DNA from: Bifidobacterium biavatii DSM 23969
Lineage (GTDB): Bacteria; Actinomycetota; Actinomycetes; Actinomycetales; Bifidobacteriaceae
Length of the DNA stretch: 64,000 nucleotides
Direction of reading: 5' to 3'
NCBI RefSeq assembly: GCF_000741165.1
Contig: NZ_JGYN01000030.1
Span: 310,001 to 374,000 of the forward strand
Both the position numbers and the translations under genes were made by a program. Under the pieces are notes generated by a model. The model saw only the letters and a program-made list of their open reading frames with translations. It made no database searches and was not told the DNA's origin. Below are positions 19,494 through 28,041 of this stretch, piece after piece; position 1 is the first letter of the stretch; each line of letters starts with the position of its first letter.

Positions 19494-20603
19494 CTACCTG
19501 GGCCAACGGGCCGGAGCGGCGGGCAGCGCGGGGAACGGGGCGTGCGGCTCAACCTGATACCAGTAGGCAACGGTCGTCACGTCGTCGCGGCGTTCGAACA
19601 GGCCGCGGTAACCTACGCCGATCTGCTGCAGCGTGACCTTGAGATCGTGCCGGAACGTGATCGGGTCGGGAATGTGCCAACGGTAGAATCCGCGCTGTGG
19701 CGGAACGTCGTCGTTGTGGTAGTCGTTGTGGATGAGCTCGTCGTGCCGCGAATAGTACGGATAGCCGAGGTACGGCGTGCAGTATGTCTGTTCTACGGTT
19801 CGGCCATTCTCTTGGTGCGCGAAGCTCCACGAGCCGCCGAAGTAGTCTTCGGTGCCGGTGCCACAGATCGTCGGATACTCGTCGTCGCCGTCGATGTAGA
19901 ACTTCATCTCGCCTTCGCCCCACCAGTACCGTTCCAGCGTGGAAAGCGCCAGATAGGTGCCGACGTAGTGACCACGGCCCTTCACCCCGTCAAGCACCAC
20001 GTAGTCGTGCCCGAGTTCGGTGATAGGCTGGCGCCGCCACTGTGCATGGAAGTGGGCGAGATCGTCCGCTGGCGGATCGTCGTCGAGCCGGTAGTCAATC
20101 TGGTAGAAGAGCGCCGGGATCGGGTTCGCGTGCTGGTTTTCGAGGGTGATGCGCGCGTGCGAGCGGAACGGCATCTTCCAGTAGCAGTTGAATCCGCGGT
20201 TCGGCACCACGGCCACGGGAGCCGAGTTGACGAGGCAGGCGCGGGCGAAGCCGCAGCAGAAGAAGTCGCCTAGCGGCACTTCCACGCTGGGGGTGTCCTC
20301 GTCGTCCCAGTACATGCGCAGCACGAGGTCACGTAGTACAAAGCAGTCAGATTCGCTAGTTTTCTCGTCGACGGTGAACCAGATGTGCGTGATCGCGCCG
20401 TGGCCTTCGATGTCGGCGAGCGTGACGGTTTCGCCGCTGGCCACGTTCTGCAGGCAGGGGGATCCCTTGCGCGAGACGCCGAGCGGACTGGCCGCCTTGC
20501 CGCCGTTGCCCTTGGCTCCGGTGCGGTTCTCCGCGGTGATCGCGCGGCTTTCGTAGCGCTGCGCGTGGCCGAGCGATTCGAGTGCGGTTGCATCCCAGCT
20601 CAT
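19494..20603 (-). CDS. GH172 family glycosidase (DUF2961), difructose anhydride/alpha-fructofuranosidase-like
   Basis: A 369-residue protein of glycoside hydrolase family 172 (formerly DUF2961). The family was founded on a Bifidobacterium dentium enzyme that makes and hydrolyses difructose dianhydride I and cleaves alpha-D-fructofuranosides. Conserved blocks include HIWFTVDEK, the acidic motif GEGEMKFYIDGDDEYPT and GTGTEDYFGGSW; Glu residues in the last two are the probable catalytic pair. I start at ATG 20603 (MSWDATALES) with AAAGGAA upstream; 49 codons farther up run through a terminator. No signal peptide is present. It follows the importer permeases and is near a GH32-like gene, which fits cytoplasmic processing of imported fructose disaccharides. 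Arabinofuranosidase activity, seen in other GH172 members, is the main alternative. Confidence 0.82.
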   Translation of the reverse strand: MSWDATALESLGHAQRYESRAITAENRTGAKGNGGKAASPLGVSRKGSPCLQNVASGETVTLADIEGHGAITHIWFTVDEKTSESDCFVLRDLVLRMYWDDEDTPSVEVPLGDFFCCGFARACLVNSAPVAVVPNRGFNCYWKMPFRSHARITLENQHANPIPALFYQIDYRLDDDPPADDLAHFHAQWRRQPITELGHDYVVLDGVKGRGHYVGTYLALSTLERYWWGEGEMKFYIDGDDEYPTICGTGTEDYFGGSWSFAHQENGRTVEQTYCTPYLGYPYYSRHDELIHNDYHNDDVPPQRGFYRWHIPDPITFRHDLKVTLQQIGVGYRGLFERRDDVTTVAYWYQVEPHAPFPALPAAPARWPR

Positions 20604-20655
20604 CTGGCGGTTCCTTTCGTCTGTGATTGTTGACTCCCGAACGGGAGCAGGTATA

Positions 20656-20699
20656 GCAATGCCCGCCGCCACCGGGGGACGGATGACAGCGGGCATTGC
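20656..20699 (-). terminator. hairpin between permease and GH172 genes
   Basis: GCAATGCCCGC (20656-20666) pairs perfectly with GCGGGCATTGC (20689-20699) around a 22-base loop. It may partly separate GH172 expression from the permeases or act as an RNA-processing site. Confidence 0.5.
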
Positions 20700-20721
20700 G
20701 AGTGCGGGATCCGTATCTGAC

Positions 20722-21582
20722 TCAGCCCTTAACGGCGCCGGAGGTGACACCCTCGACGATGAAGCGCTGGAGGAACAGGTACATGATGAGGATCGGGAGC
20801 ATGGCGAGCAGCAGGGCCGCCATGATCAGGCCGATGTCGTTGGAGTAGGTGCCGTAGAAGATCTGCGTGGCGATCGGGATCGTGTACAGCTCACGCTCGC
20901 CGAGGACCAGGGACGGCAGGAGGTAGTCGTTCCAGAAGGCCATCGCGTCGATGATCGTGATGGTCGCGATCGTCGGCTTGAGCAGCGGGAACACGATGGT
21001 CCAGAAGGTGCGCCACGTCGAGCAGCCATCCATGCCGGCGGCCTCTTCGAGTTCGACCGGAACGTTGGTCTTGATCGCGCCGTGGAACATGAACGCGGCC
21101 AGCGAAACGGAGAAGCCGACGTGCATGAGGATCAGCGTGAGGCGGTGGTTCAGGACGCCCAGCAGGCCGCCGTAGACGGAGACCAGCGGGACCATGAGGA
21201 CCTGGAACGGGATGACCATGGAGGCCACCATCGCGGCAAAGAAGATCGAGCAGGCCTTCCACGAAGGGTTGCGCACGATCACGTACGCGGCCATCGCGGA
21301 GACGAGCACGGTGAGCAGCGTGGCGGAGATGGTGATGATCGCGGAGTTACCGAACACCGTCCAGAAGTTCATCTTCTCCATGGCATCCGGGAAGTTGTCC
21401 AGCGTGAACCCTCGCTTGCCGATCAGGGCGAGCGGGGCGGTGTTGATGTCCGCCTTCTCCTTGAAGACGTTGATGACCACCAGCAGGAACGGGAAGATGA
21501 ATGCGATCAGGGCGATGACCAGCACCACCAGCACGATGGCGTGGACGACCTTGGTGCGGGTGCTTTGCTGTGCGGTTTCCAT
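20722..21582 (-). CDS. ABC sugar transporter permease, MalG-like
   Basis: A 286-residue inner-membrane permease of the carbohydrate ABC importer family with six predicted helices. The cytoplasmic EAA loop that contacts the ATPase reads ELEEAAGMDGCSTWRTFWTIVFP. Its ATG overlaps the stop of the MalF-like permease (TAATG), showing translational coupling. No ATPase gene lies in the cluster, so it probably uses a shared MsiK-type ATPase encoded elsewhere, as is usual for bifidobacterial sugar importers. By context the substrate is a fructose-containing disaccharide or oligosaccharide. Confidence 0.9.
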   Translation of the reverse strand: METAQQSTRTKVVHAIVLVVLVIALIAFIFPFLLVVINVFKEKADINTAPLALIGKRGFTLDNFPDAMEKMNFWTVFGNSAIITISATLLTVLVSAMAAYVIVRNPSWKACSIFFAAMVASMVIPFQVLMVPLVSVYGGLLGVLNHRLTLILMHVGFSVSLAAFMFHGAIKTNVPVELEEAAGMDGCSTWRTFWTIVFPLLKPTIATITIIDAMAFWNDYLLPSLVLGERELYTIPIATQIFYGTYSNDIGLIMAALLLAMLPILIMYLFLQRFIVEGVTSGAVKG

Positions 21583-22460
21583 TATGCTGCCACCTCACCC
21601 TTCTTGCCAACGTACACCTGCAGCACACCGATGATGGCGCAGATGACGAACAGGATCAGCGCCTCGGCCTGGCCGGTGCCGTAGTTCTTGTAGACGAATG
21701 CCTGGTTGTAGACGTGCATTGCGGCGAGCACCGACTGGTTGAACGGCTCGCCCTTGGTGAGGGAGAGGTTCAGATCGTACACCATGAAGCAGCGGGTGGT
21801 GCTCAGGAAGATGCACTGCACGAAGGAGGAACGCATGAGCGGGACGATGACGTGCCACATAGCCTGGGTGGAGTTGCAGCCGTCGATCATCGCGGCTTCC
21901 TTGAGGCTCTGGTCAACGCTCATGAAGCCTGCCACGTAGATCAGCATCATGTAGCCGGCGTACTGCCAGACCGACACGAGGATGAGGGCGAACATCGCGC
22001 CGCTTGGACTACCGAGCAGCGAGTCAGGCTTGGAACCGGTGATCAGGTCGCCGATGGAGACGAACGCGCGGTTGAAAACGAACTTCCAGATGTAGCCGAG
22101 GACGATGCCGCCGATCAGGTTCGGGATGAAGAAGCCGGCGCGGAAGAAGTTCTGGCCCTTGATGCCGCTGGTCACCGCGTAGGCGAGCAGGAAGGCGACG
22201 ATGTTGACGAGCACGACGGAAATGACCGAGTAGACAACGGTCCGCCCCAGTGCGGCCCAGTATGCGGCATCGGTGAACGCCTGCTGATAGTTGCTGAGAC
22301 CGACGAACGGCTTCTCGGTGGCGACGCCGTCCCAGCTGGTGAAGGTCAGGTAGATGCCATAGATGAACGGCAGCACGACGACGGCGCAGAAGAGGATTCC
22401 AGCCGGGCCGGCGAACATCAGGAACTGCCCTAACTTGTATGAAAACTTGCTCTGTTTCAT
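21582..22460 (-). CDS. ABC sugar transporter permease, MalF-like
   Basis: A 292-residue permease with six membrane helices and the EAA loop SLKEAAMIDGCNSTQAMWHVIVPLM, partner of the MalG-like permease. I use the ATG at 22460 (MKQSKFSYKL); an in-frame ATG at 22475 is possible and neither has a strong ribosome binding site. A 15-bp hairpin lies between this gene and the solute-binding protein gene upstream, which would let the binding protein be made in excess. The operon order is binding protein, MalF, MalG, GH172. Confidence 0.88.
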   Translation of the reverse strand: MKQSKFSYKLGQFLMFAGPAGILFCAVVVLPFIYGIYLTFTSWDGVATEKPFVGLSNYQQAFTDAAYWAALGRTVVYSVISVVLVNIVAFLLAYAVTSGIKGQNFFRAGFFIPNLIGGIVLGYIWKFVFNRAFVSIGDLITGSKPDSLLGSPSGAMFALILVSVWQYAGYMMLIYVAGFMSVDQSLKEAAMIDGCNSTQAMWHVIVPLMRSSFVQCIFLSTTRCFMVYDLNLSLTKGEPFNQSVLAAMHVYNQAFVYKNYGTGQAEALILFVICAIIGVLQVYVGKKGEVAA

Positions 22461-22482
22461 AACAATTCCATTCATGTCCGGT

Positions 22483-22518
22483 GATTGAGGGCACCGCTAC
22501 GGTGCGGTGCCCTCAATC
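22483..22518 (-). terminator. intercistronic hairpin after the solute-binding protein gene
   Basis: A perfect 15-bp stem (22483-22497 with 22504-22518) with a 6-base loop. There is no strong T-run, so partial termination or 3'-end protection is likely; this is typical between binding-protein and permease genes. Confidence 0.6.
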
Positions 22519-22560
22519 TGTGTTGACAGTGGTTATGGGATGTTTCCGGAGGGAAACGGA

Positions 22561-23841
22561 TCAGGCAGTTGCGCCCGAGAGCGTCGCGGTCTTCCAGTAG
22601 GTCTGGATGTTCGTGGCGAGGGCGTCGCGGTCCTCCTGATCGGCGAGGTACTTCTGCATCTCGGCGCCGAGGACGGAGTAGTGGTCATCGGGCAGGTGGC
22701 TGTAGTTCGGGATCAGGTTGCCATCGTCGGCGTACTGCTTGACGGACTTGCTCAGCGGATCCTTGACCTCGAGGGTGTTGGTCTTGAACGGGGAGACGAG
22801 CGAGCAGTCATCAACGATGAACTTCTGGCCTTCCTCGTCGTTGGCGAGCCAGTTCAGGAAGTCCTTGGCAGCTTCGCGCTGGGCGTCGGTGGTCTGGTCG
22901 GAAGAATCGATGAACATGAACTTGGAACCGCCGCCGACGAGCTTCTCGTTCGCGCCGTCATCCATGTTCTGCGGAACCGGCATCATGCCCATGTTCTCGG
23001 AGTAGTCGTACTGGTTGAGCACGGACCAATCCCAGTTGCCGCCGAACATGAAGGCGATCTCGCCTTCGGCCAGCTTCTGCTCGGTGACCTCGCGCTCTGC
23101 GGAGACAGCGGAGGACTTGGCGTAGTTGTTGTCCTTGAGGACATCGAAGGTGTCCATCAGGGAGTTCCACTTCTCGTTGTTCTGCAGATCGGCAGTGCCC
23201 TTCAGCAGGGTGTCGACGAAAGCGTCGACGTCGGTCTGCTCCTCATAGACCTGCGGCAGGTAGTGACCAGCCAGGGACCAGTCTTCCTTGAGCACGCCGA
23301 CCGGGGATTCCATGCCGCCGGCCTTAAGCTCCTTGATGATGGCCTTCAGGTCGTCGGTGGTCTTGACGGTGGAGGGATCGAAGTCCTTGCCGGTGTACTT
23401 CTTGATGGCGTCGGCGTTGTAGATCAGGCCGCGGGCCTCGACGGTGGTCGGGAAGCCGTAGACCTTGCCGTCCACGGACAGCGCGTAGTCGGTGTCCTTG
23501 ACCCAGTCCTCGTCGGACAGGTCGACGGCGTGCTCCTTGGCGAGGGAGTAGATGTCCTTATCGTCCACCATGGAAATGGTGTACGGCTGCTTGGAAGCGT
23601 ACTTGGTGGCGAGGTGGGCGGCGACGGTGTCGTTGGAGTAGTAGACCTTGAGGTTGACGCCCTTTTCCTTGGAATACTGCTTGGCCATCTCCTCCATCTG
23701 GTCCTCGATCTCGACCTTGGAGTTGAAGAGAGTGATAGTGGTCGCATTGCTGTTGGTGCTGCTGCCGCAGGCGCCCAGCATGCTCAGGGACAGGACGGCG
23801 GCGGTAGCGGCGGCGCCGAGCTTCATCCACGAATGTGCCAT
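22561..23841 (-). CDS. ABC sugar transporter solute-binding lipoprotein
   Basis: A 426-residue extracellular sugar-binding lipoprotein of family 1 (MalE-like). The signal peptide ends in the lipobox LGAC with Cys25 as the lipid anchor. The start ATG 23841 (MAHSWMKLG) has GGAAAGGAAAG upstream; the longer frame to 24066 runs through promoter and operators. It delivers the sugar to the MalF/MalG-like permeases. The promoter is of near-consensus sigma-70 form (-35 TTGACG, 17-base spacer, -10 TATATT) and is covered by three 14-bp palindromic operators, so it is tightly repressed until inducer is present. Context points to inulobiose, difructose anhydride or short fructo-oligosaccharides. Confidence 0.9.
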   Translation of the reverse strand: MAHSWMKLGAAATAAVLSLSMLGACGSSTNSNATTITLFNSKVEIEDQMEEMAKQYSKEKGVNLKVYYSNDTVAAHLATKYASKQPYTISMVDDKDIYSLAKEHAVDLSDEDWVKDTDYALSVDGKVYGFPTTVEARGLIYNADAIKKYTGKDFDPSTVKTTDDLKAIIKELKAGGMESPVGVLKEDWSLAGHYLPQVYEEQTDVDAFVDTLLKGTADLQNNEKWNSLMDTFDVLKDNNYAKSSAVSAEREVTEQKLAEGEIAFMFGGNWDWSVLNQYDYSENMGMMPVPQNMDDGANEKLVGGGSKFMFIDSSDQTTDAQREAAKDFLNWLANDEEGQKFIVDDCSLVSPFKTNTLEVKDPLSKSVKQYADDGNLIPNYSHLPDDHYSVLGAEMQKYLADQEDRDALATNIQTYWKTATLSGATA

Positions 23842-23960
23842 TGTCTTTCCTTTCCTTCCACTGTTCGCGGCAACCTTGCTCGCGAAGGTGTTATTCGGGC
23901 AAACAATTCCCCGGAACACCCACTGTGTCTTCCGTTGAACCTTTTCCCCGTCCCCTCGAA

Positions 23961-24051
23961 TCGAACCGGTTCGAGAAGAACTGCGTCTAATATAACGCCG
24001 TCGAACCGGTTCGTCAAACCATTGACGCCCCGGCGTGTCGAACCGGTTCGA
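23961..24051 (-). promoter_or_regulatory. promoter with three LacI operators (importer operon)
   Basis: On the minus strand: -35 TTGACG (24017-24012), 17-base spacer, -10 TATATT (23994-23989). Operators: TCGAACCGGTTCGA at 23961-23974 (downstream of the -10), TCGAACCGGTTCGT at 24001-24014 (in the spacer, touching the -35), and TCGAACCGGTTCGA at 24038-24051 (upstream). Centre spacings are 40 and 37 bases. The remaining sequence up to the GH32 promoter shows nothing recognisable. Confidence 0.85.
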
Positions 24052-24426
24052 CACGCTGTTCGACACGCCGTTCGATACCGTGTGCTACACGTAAAACCGC
24101 ATCATTCCAACGAAAATCCAGTGAACGCTCACAACTACAGTCTTGCAACGAAAATCCGTCGTAGCAGCACCACACACATCCGTCGTCACCCCGCCTCGCG
24201 CCCGACCATCGCCACCGCGACACGCCGAAACACACATCACACCCCGTCAAACGCACCGCGCCCACCGGACGCGGCTGCCGGACGCGACGCGCTCATCGCA
24301 CATATCGAACGCGCCAAGTCCGCCGAACCCGTACCGTAGCGCATCACATGCGCCGGACGCATCGGCATCACGCCCGCGCCACGCCATCACGACGCACCTG
24401 CCATCGCTTACGTACCATCCGGCAAC

Positions 24427-24460
24427 TACAATGAGCACAGACAGACGTCAAACGATTGAC
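24427..24460 (+). promoter_or_regulatory. promoter -10 and CG-centred operator of the GH32-like gene
   Basis: TACAAT at 24427-24432 is a good -10 box; the -35 17 bases upstream (TCGCTT) is weak. GTCAAACGATTGAC at 24447-24460 is a CG-centred palindrome of LacI-operator type, placed near the expected transcription start. It differs from the importer operators, so a different repressor may act here. Confidence 0.5.
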
Positions 24461-24552
24461 GAGTCGCACGGCAGTCGGACGAACGCATCGGCACGGCCCG
24501 AAACGCTCCAACCCAACCGGCACAGCACAATTGCAAAGGAGAGATTGACCCA

Positions 24553-25977
24553 ATGAACACGTTGTACTATCAGTTCCCCGGCACCTGGTTCGGCGACTGC
24601 ATGCCGTTCGGCAAGGACGACACCTACTTCCTGTTCCACCAGCGCGACAATCGCAATCCCGGGCCGTTCGGCGAACCGTTTGGCTGGGATCTGGCCACCA
24701 CCAAAGACTTCGTGACCTACGAGGATCACGGCGTGGCCATCCCCCGCGGCGACTACGACGCGCAGGACCAATTCATCTTCGCCGGCTCCGTATTCGAAGG
24801 CGAAGGCCGCTACCACATCTTCTACACCGGTTACAACCGCGACTACTCCGCCCAAGGCAAAGCCGCGCAGGTGCTCCTGCACGCGGTCAGCGACGACCTG
24901 TACCACTGGGAGAAAACCGGCGATAAGGTCGAACTGCCGCCGCAGCCCGGGTACGATCCGGACGAATGGCGCGACCCATGGATCATCCGCGATGACGAGC
25001 ACAACCGGTACGTGCTCGTGCTCGGCACGCGCAAAGCCGGCCCCAAGGAGGAACAAACCGGCTGCACCGTCTGGTTCACCTCCACCGACCTCGAACATTG
25101 GGAATTCCAAGGCGACTTCTGGACTCCGAACATCTACACCATGCACGAAATGCCCGACCTGTTCCGCATGGGCGACTGGTGGTACCACATCGTCACCGAA
25201 TACAGCGACAAGAAGAAGATGGTTTACCGCATGTCCCGCAGCCTCGAAGGCCCGTGGACCGCACCCGCCGACGATGCGTTCGACGGCAGCGACTACTACG
25301 CGGGGCGCACGTTCGAGCTCAACGGCCACCGCATCCTGTTCGGCTGGGTCGGCACGCGCGAAGACAACGACGACCGCAAGAACTTCGAATGGGCCGGCAC
25401 GTTCGTGCCACACGAGATCATCCAGCACGAAGACGGATCGCTCGGCGTCAAGACGCCGGACACGCTGTGGGCCGCCTTCGCCGAACGACAGCCGATCGAC
25501 GACTGCGCGCTGACCGCGGACGGCCGTGAGGAGCGGATCATCGCCACCGTCGACCCGTCCGTCAATCCGTCCAGCAACCCGTCCAATAACGACGGACGCC
25601 TGTTCTCGCTCGAAGCGGACGTGACGTTCGCCGCCGGCACGCGCAACTTCGGCATCCGCTTCTATGAGAACGCCACCACCAAGGAGTCCTACCAGTTCCA
25701 CTTCCCGGTGGCCGAGAACCGCTTCATCTCCGAAAAGAACCCGAACTACATCTGGTTCTCGTTCATGAATATCGGACTGGAGCGCCCGATCGCGCTCAAC
25801 GCCGGCGAGACGTACCATCTGCGGCTCATCGTCGACGACACCGTCGCCACGTTGTATGTCAACGACGTCGCGCTCAACACGCGCGTCTGCGAGCATCACG
25901 GCGACGCGATCGGCTTCTACGTCACCGACGGATCGGCGACGCTGTCCAACATCTCGCTCGCCGTCGGACTGCGCTAG
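24553..25977 (+). CDS. GH32-type beta-fructofuranosidase-like glycosidase
   Basis: A 474-residue clan GH-J enzyme: five-bladed propeller (about residues 1-320) and C-terminal beta-sandwich (about 340-470). The stabiliser motif RDP is present (EWRDPWII), and the acid/base motif is EMPDLF in place of the usual ECPDLF. The nucleophile block WMNDPNG is replaced by TWFGDCMPFG, with Asp as the likely nucleophile, so this is a divergent GH32 subgroup. No signal peptide is visible, so it acts in the cytoplasm. AAAGGAG precedes the ATG. With the importer and GH172, it would finish hydrolysis of inulobiose-type fructosides to fructose. A related beta-linked sugar substrate is possible, since the -1 subsite motif is altered. 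Confidence 0.75.
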   Translation: MNTLYYQFPGTWFGDCMPFGKDDTYFLFHQRDNRNPGPFGEPFGWDLATTKDFVTYEDHGVAIPRGDYDAQDQFIFAGSVFEGEGRYHIFYTGYNRDYSAQGKAAQVLLHAVSDDLYHWEKTGDKVELPPQPGYDPDEWRDPWIIRDDEHNRYVLVLGTRKAGPKEEQTGCTVWFTSTDLEHWEFQGDFWTPNIYTMHEMPDLFRMGDWWYHIVTEYSDKKKMVYRMSRSLEGPWTAPADDAFDGSDYYAGRTFELNGHRILFGWVGTREDNDDRKNFEWAGTFVPHEIIQHEDGSLGVKTPDTLWAAFAERQPIDDCALTADGREERIIATVDPSVNPSSNPSNNDGRLFSLEADVTFAAGTRNFGIRFYENATTKESYQFHFPVAENRFISEKNPNYIWFSFMNIGLERPIALNAGETYHLRLIVDDTVATLYVNDVALNTRVCEHHGDAIGFYVTDGSATLSNISLAVGLR

Positions 25978-26003
25978 GCAGCGGACCGCGGCAAGTGACG
26001 ATC

Positions 26004-26040
26004 CGGTGTGTGGCGGAAACGTGCGTTCCGCCACACACCG
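26004..26040 (+). terminator. terminator after the GH32-like gene
   Basis: A perfect 15-bp stem (26004-26018 with 26026-26040) and 7-base loop, 27 bases past the stop. Confidence 0.75.
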
Positions 26041-26088
26041 CACGTTTCCGCCAAGCCCGAACGCACGGCATCGTCAGCCAGCTCGACC

Positions 26089-26176
26089 AACTAATGTAAT
26101 TTCTGCATCAAACTAATGTAATTCCAGCAGAATTACATTAGTTGCCAGGACTCAATTACATTAGTTACCAGGACTC
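26089..26176. repeat. four-copy AACTAATGTAATT array (two direct, two inverted)
   Basis: The 13-mer AACTAATGTAATT occurs at 26089-26101 and 26111-26123, and its reverse complement at 26131-26143 and 26154-26166; the inverted copies are each followed by CCAGGACTCA. This AT-rich array stands out from its GC-rich surroundings. The sequence from 26177 to 26318 shows no feature that I recognise. Confidence 0.8.
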
Positions 26177-26318
26177 AGGAGTTCTGTCACACGCGTCATT
26201 TGACCGATGACGGTGCTCCATCGGAACAGATTTTCCCTTACTTGCGCAAGGTCTGCATCGGGTAGCCGACTCGGCCGGTCTACTGTTGCTCAGCCGCCCC
26301 GTCCAGCAGAGCGCGCCT

Positions 26319-26419
26319 GATTTTATTTGACGAGTAACCCGGCGCAAACGTCTACAAATCGTAAAAACGTTGATTTTCCAACGATTTTTTATTTGACGGT
26401 TATTTGACGGTTATTTGAC
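26319..26419. repeat. left 101-bp direct repeat flanking the AlbA_2 gene
   Basis: It matches 28042-28142 at 93 of 101 positions, in the same orientation. The right half is identical in both and ends in three tandem TTATTTGACGG-type units; TTTATTTGACGAG also occurs at the left end. The eight differences fall in the central stretch around GCAAACGTCTACAAATCGT. Confidence 0.9.
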
Positions 26420-26508
26420 GATTGCCGCGACTTCCGCCTAAAGTGGTCACGAGGAAATACCGCTTCGCCACTCCTTACGAAACAGCAACGCACACAAACG
26501 GAGAGACC

Positions 26509-27966
26509 GTGCCCGAAGACTTCATCCAACTCGTCCGCAATCTCATCGCCCGCCCTACCGAGTCTCAGACGATCGAGTTCAAGGAATCCAACAACGATGC
26601 CTTCATGATCGGCAAGGACATCTCAGCCCTCGCCAATGCGGCGGCCATGGAAGGCACGGACTACGCCTACATGCTCTGGGGCGTCGACGATCGCACGCAC
26701 GACATCATCGGCACCGCATTCAACCCTCTGGCGGAAAAACACAAGGGACAGGAGCTGGAACTCTGGCTCAGGCTCAAGCTGTCCAAGAACACGGAATTCC
26801 GGTTCATTCCGCTCGACCTTGACGGCAAAAACCTCGTGATCCTACGCATTTGGCCGGCGACAGGCTATCCCGTATCGTTCGACGGCACCGAATACGTACG
26901 ATCGGGAACGTCCACGCAGCCGCTGGCAAAGAACTCGCAGAGGGAACGCCGACTGTGGGAAGTCACCAAATCGGAATCGTTCGAAGAGCAAATCGCACTC
27001 CCCTGGCTGACCGCCGACGAAGTACTCGCCCAGCTGCAGTGGAAGACGTACTTTACGCAGACCAATACGCCGATGCCCTCCACTCAGGAATCGATCCTGC
27101 GCTATCTGGAAACCGATCACCTGGTGAACATGCTGGACAGCGGACAGTACGCCATCACCAATCTGGGCGCATTGCTGTTCGCCGAGGACATGCAGCAATA
27201 TCCCACGGTCAGCCGCAAGGCTCTTCGCGTGATCAAATACGACGGCATCCGCCGATCGTCGCCGTCCCGTACGCAAACTTATCAGCACGGCTACGCCGAC
27301 ATGGATTCCATCGTCTCATTCCTCCAGCCATGGCTACCGGAAAGCGAAACCATCGGGCGGGCGCTGCGCATCACCCAATTCGCGTATCCGCCCATCGCGG
27401 TACGCGAATTGCTCGGCAACATGCTCATCCATCAGGACCTCACCATACGAGGTGCAGGACCGCTGATCGAGATCTTCGACAATCGCGTAGAATTCTCCAA
27501 TCCGGGCAACTCGCTGATCAGCATCAAGCGTCTCGTCAACGATCCGCCAGCGGCGCGCAACCCCAAGCTCGCCACGCTCGCACGCAGACTGCACATGTGC
27601 GAAGAAGCCGGATCCGGCTGGGACAAAATCATCGACGCGTGCGAAACCGCGCAGCTCCCCTCTCCAGAAATACAGCAGTCGGACGGGGACAGTCCGAGCA
27701 TCATGGTGCGGCTCGTCCAATACCGCCCGTACGCGCAACTCAGCGTCAGTGAACGCATGGATTCGTGCTACTGGCACGCATGCATACAGTTTGCGGACGG
27801 GGCTAGCCTCACCAATGCGTCCCTGCGCGCGCGATTCGGACTCGACGACTCGTATTCTTCCCAGATCTCGAGGCTGATTCGCGAAGCCGTGAACGCCGAG
27901 TTGATCAAACCGGTCGATCCCAACGCGCCGCGCAAGAAAATGGAGTACGTGCCGGCATGGGTCTGA
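26509..27966 (+). CDS. AlbA_2 (Schlafen-like) / HATPase_c_4 protein
   Basis: A 485-residue protein: AlbA_2 domain at about residues 15-140 (signature EFKESNNDAFMIGKDISALANA), a central region, an HATPase_c_4 domain at about 290-390 (RELLGNMLIHQDLTIRG, IFDNRVEFSNPG), and a C-terminal winged-helix-like segment. I chose the GTG at 26509, preceded by GGAGAG; the frame is open to a TTG at 26422 without a ribosome binding site. Proteins of this plan are often annotated as RecG-like regulators; related bacterial Schlafen proteins have been linked to phage defence. It lies between 101-bp direct repeats and no operon partner is present. DNA binding to the flanking iteron-like units is plausible but inferred. 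Confidence 0.8.
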   Translation: MPEDFIQLVRNLIARPTESQTIEFKESNNDAFMIGKDISALANAAAMEGTDYAYMLWGVDDRTHDIIGTAFNPLAEKHKGQELELWLRLKLSKNTEFRFIPLDLDGKNLVILRIWPATGYPVSFDGTEYVRSGTSTQPLAKNSQRERRLWEVTKSESFEEQIALPWLTADEVLAQLQWKTYFTQTNTPMPSTQESILRYLETDHLVNMLDSGQYAITNLGALLFAEDMQQYPTVSRKALRVIKYDGIRRSSPSRTQTYQHGYADMDSIVSFLQPWLPESETIGRALRITQFAYPPIAVRELLGNMLIHQDLTIRGAGPLIEIFDNRVEFSNPGNSLISIKRLVNDPPAARNPKLATLARRLHMCEEAGSGWDKIIDACETAQLPSPEIQQSDGDSPSIMVRLVQYRPYAQLSVSERMDSCYWHACIQFADGASLTNASLRARFGLDDSYSSQISRLIREAVNAELIKPVDPNAPRKKMEYVPAWV

Positions 27967-28041
27967 TATCCACAGTTCCGCACGGTGCCGGCACCGGCAC
28001 CAGCGGACCGTCGCACTGCACAGAACGGGAGTTTATTTGAC

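Noticed and set aside
24143..24556. A 137-residue frame between the importer promoter and the GH32-like gene
   Set aside because: It overlaps the GH32 promoter, has no ribosome binding site and is Arg/Pro/His-rich, like chance frames.
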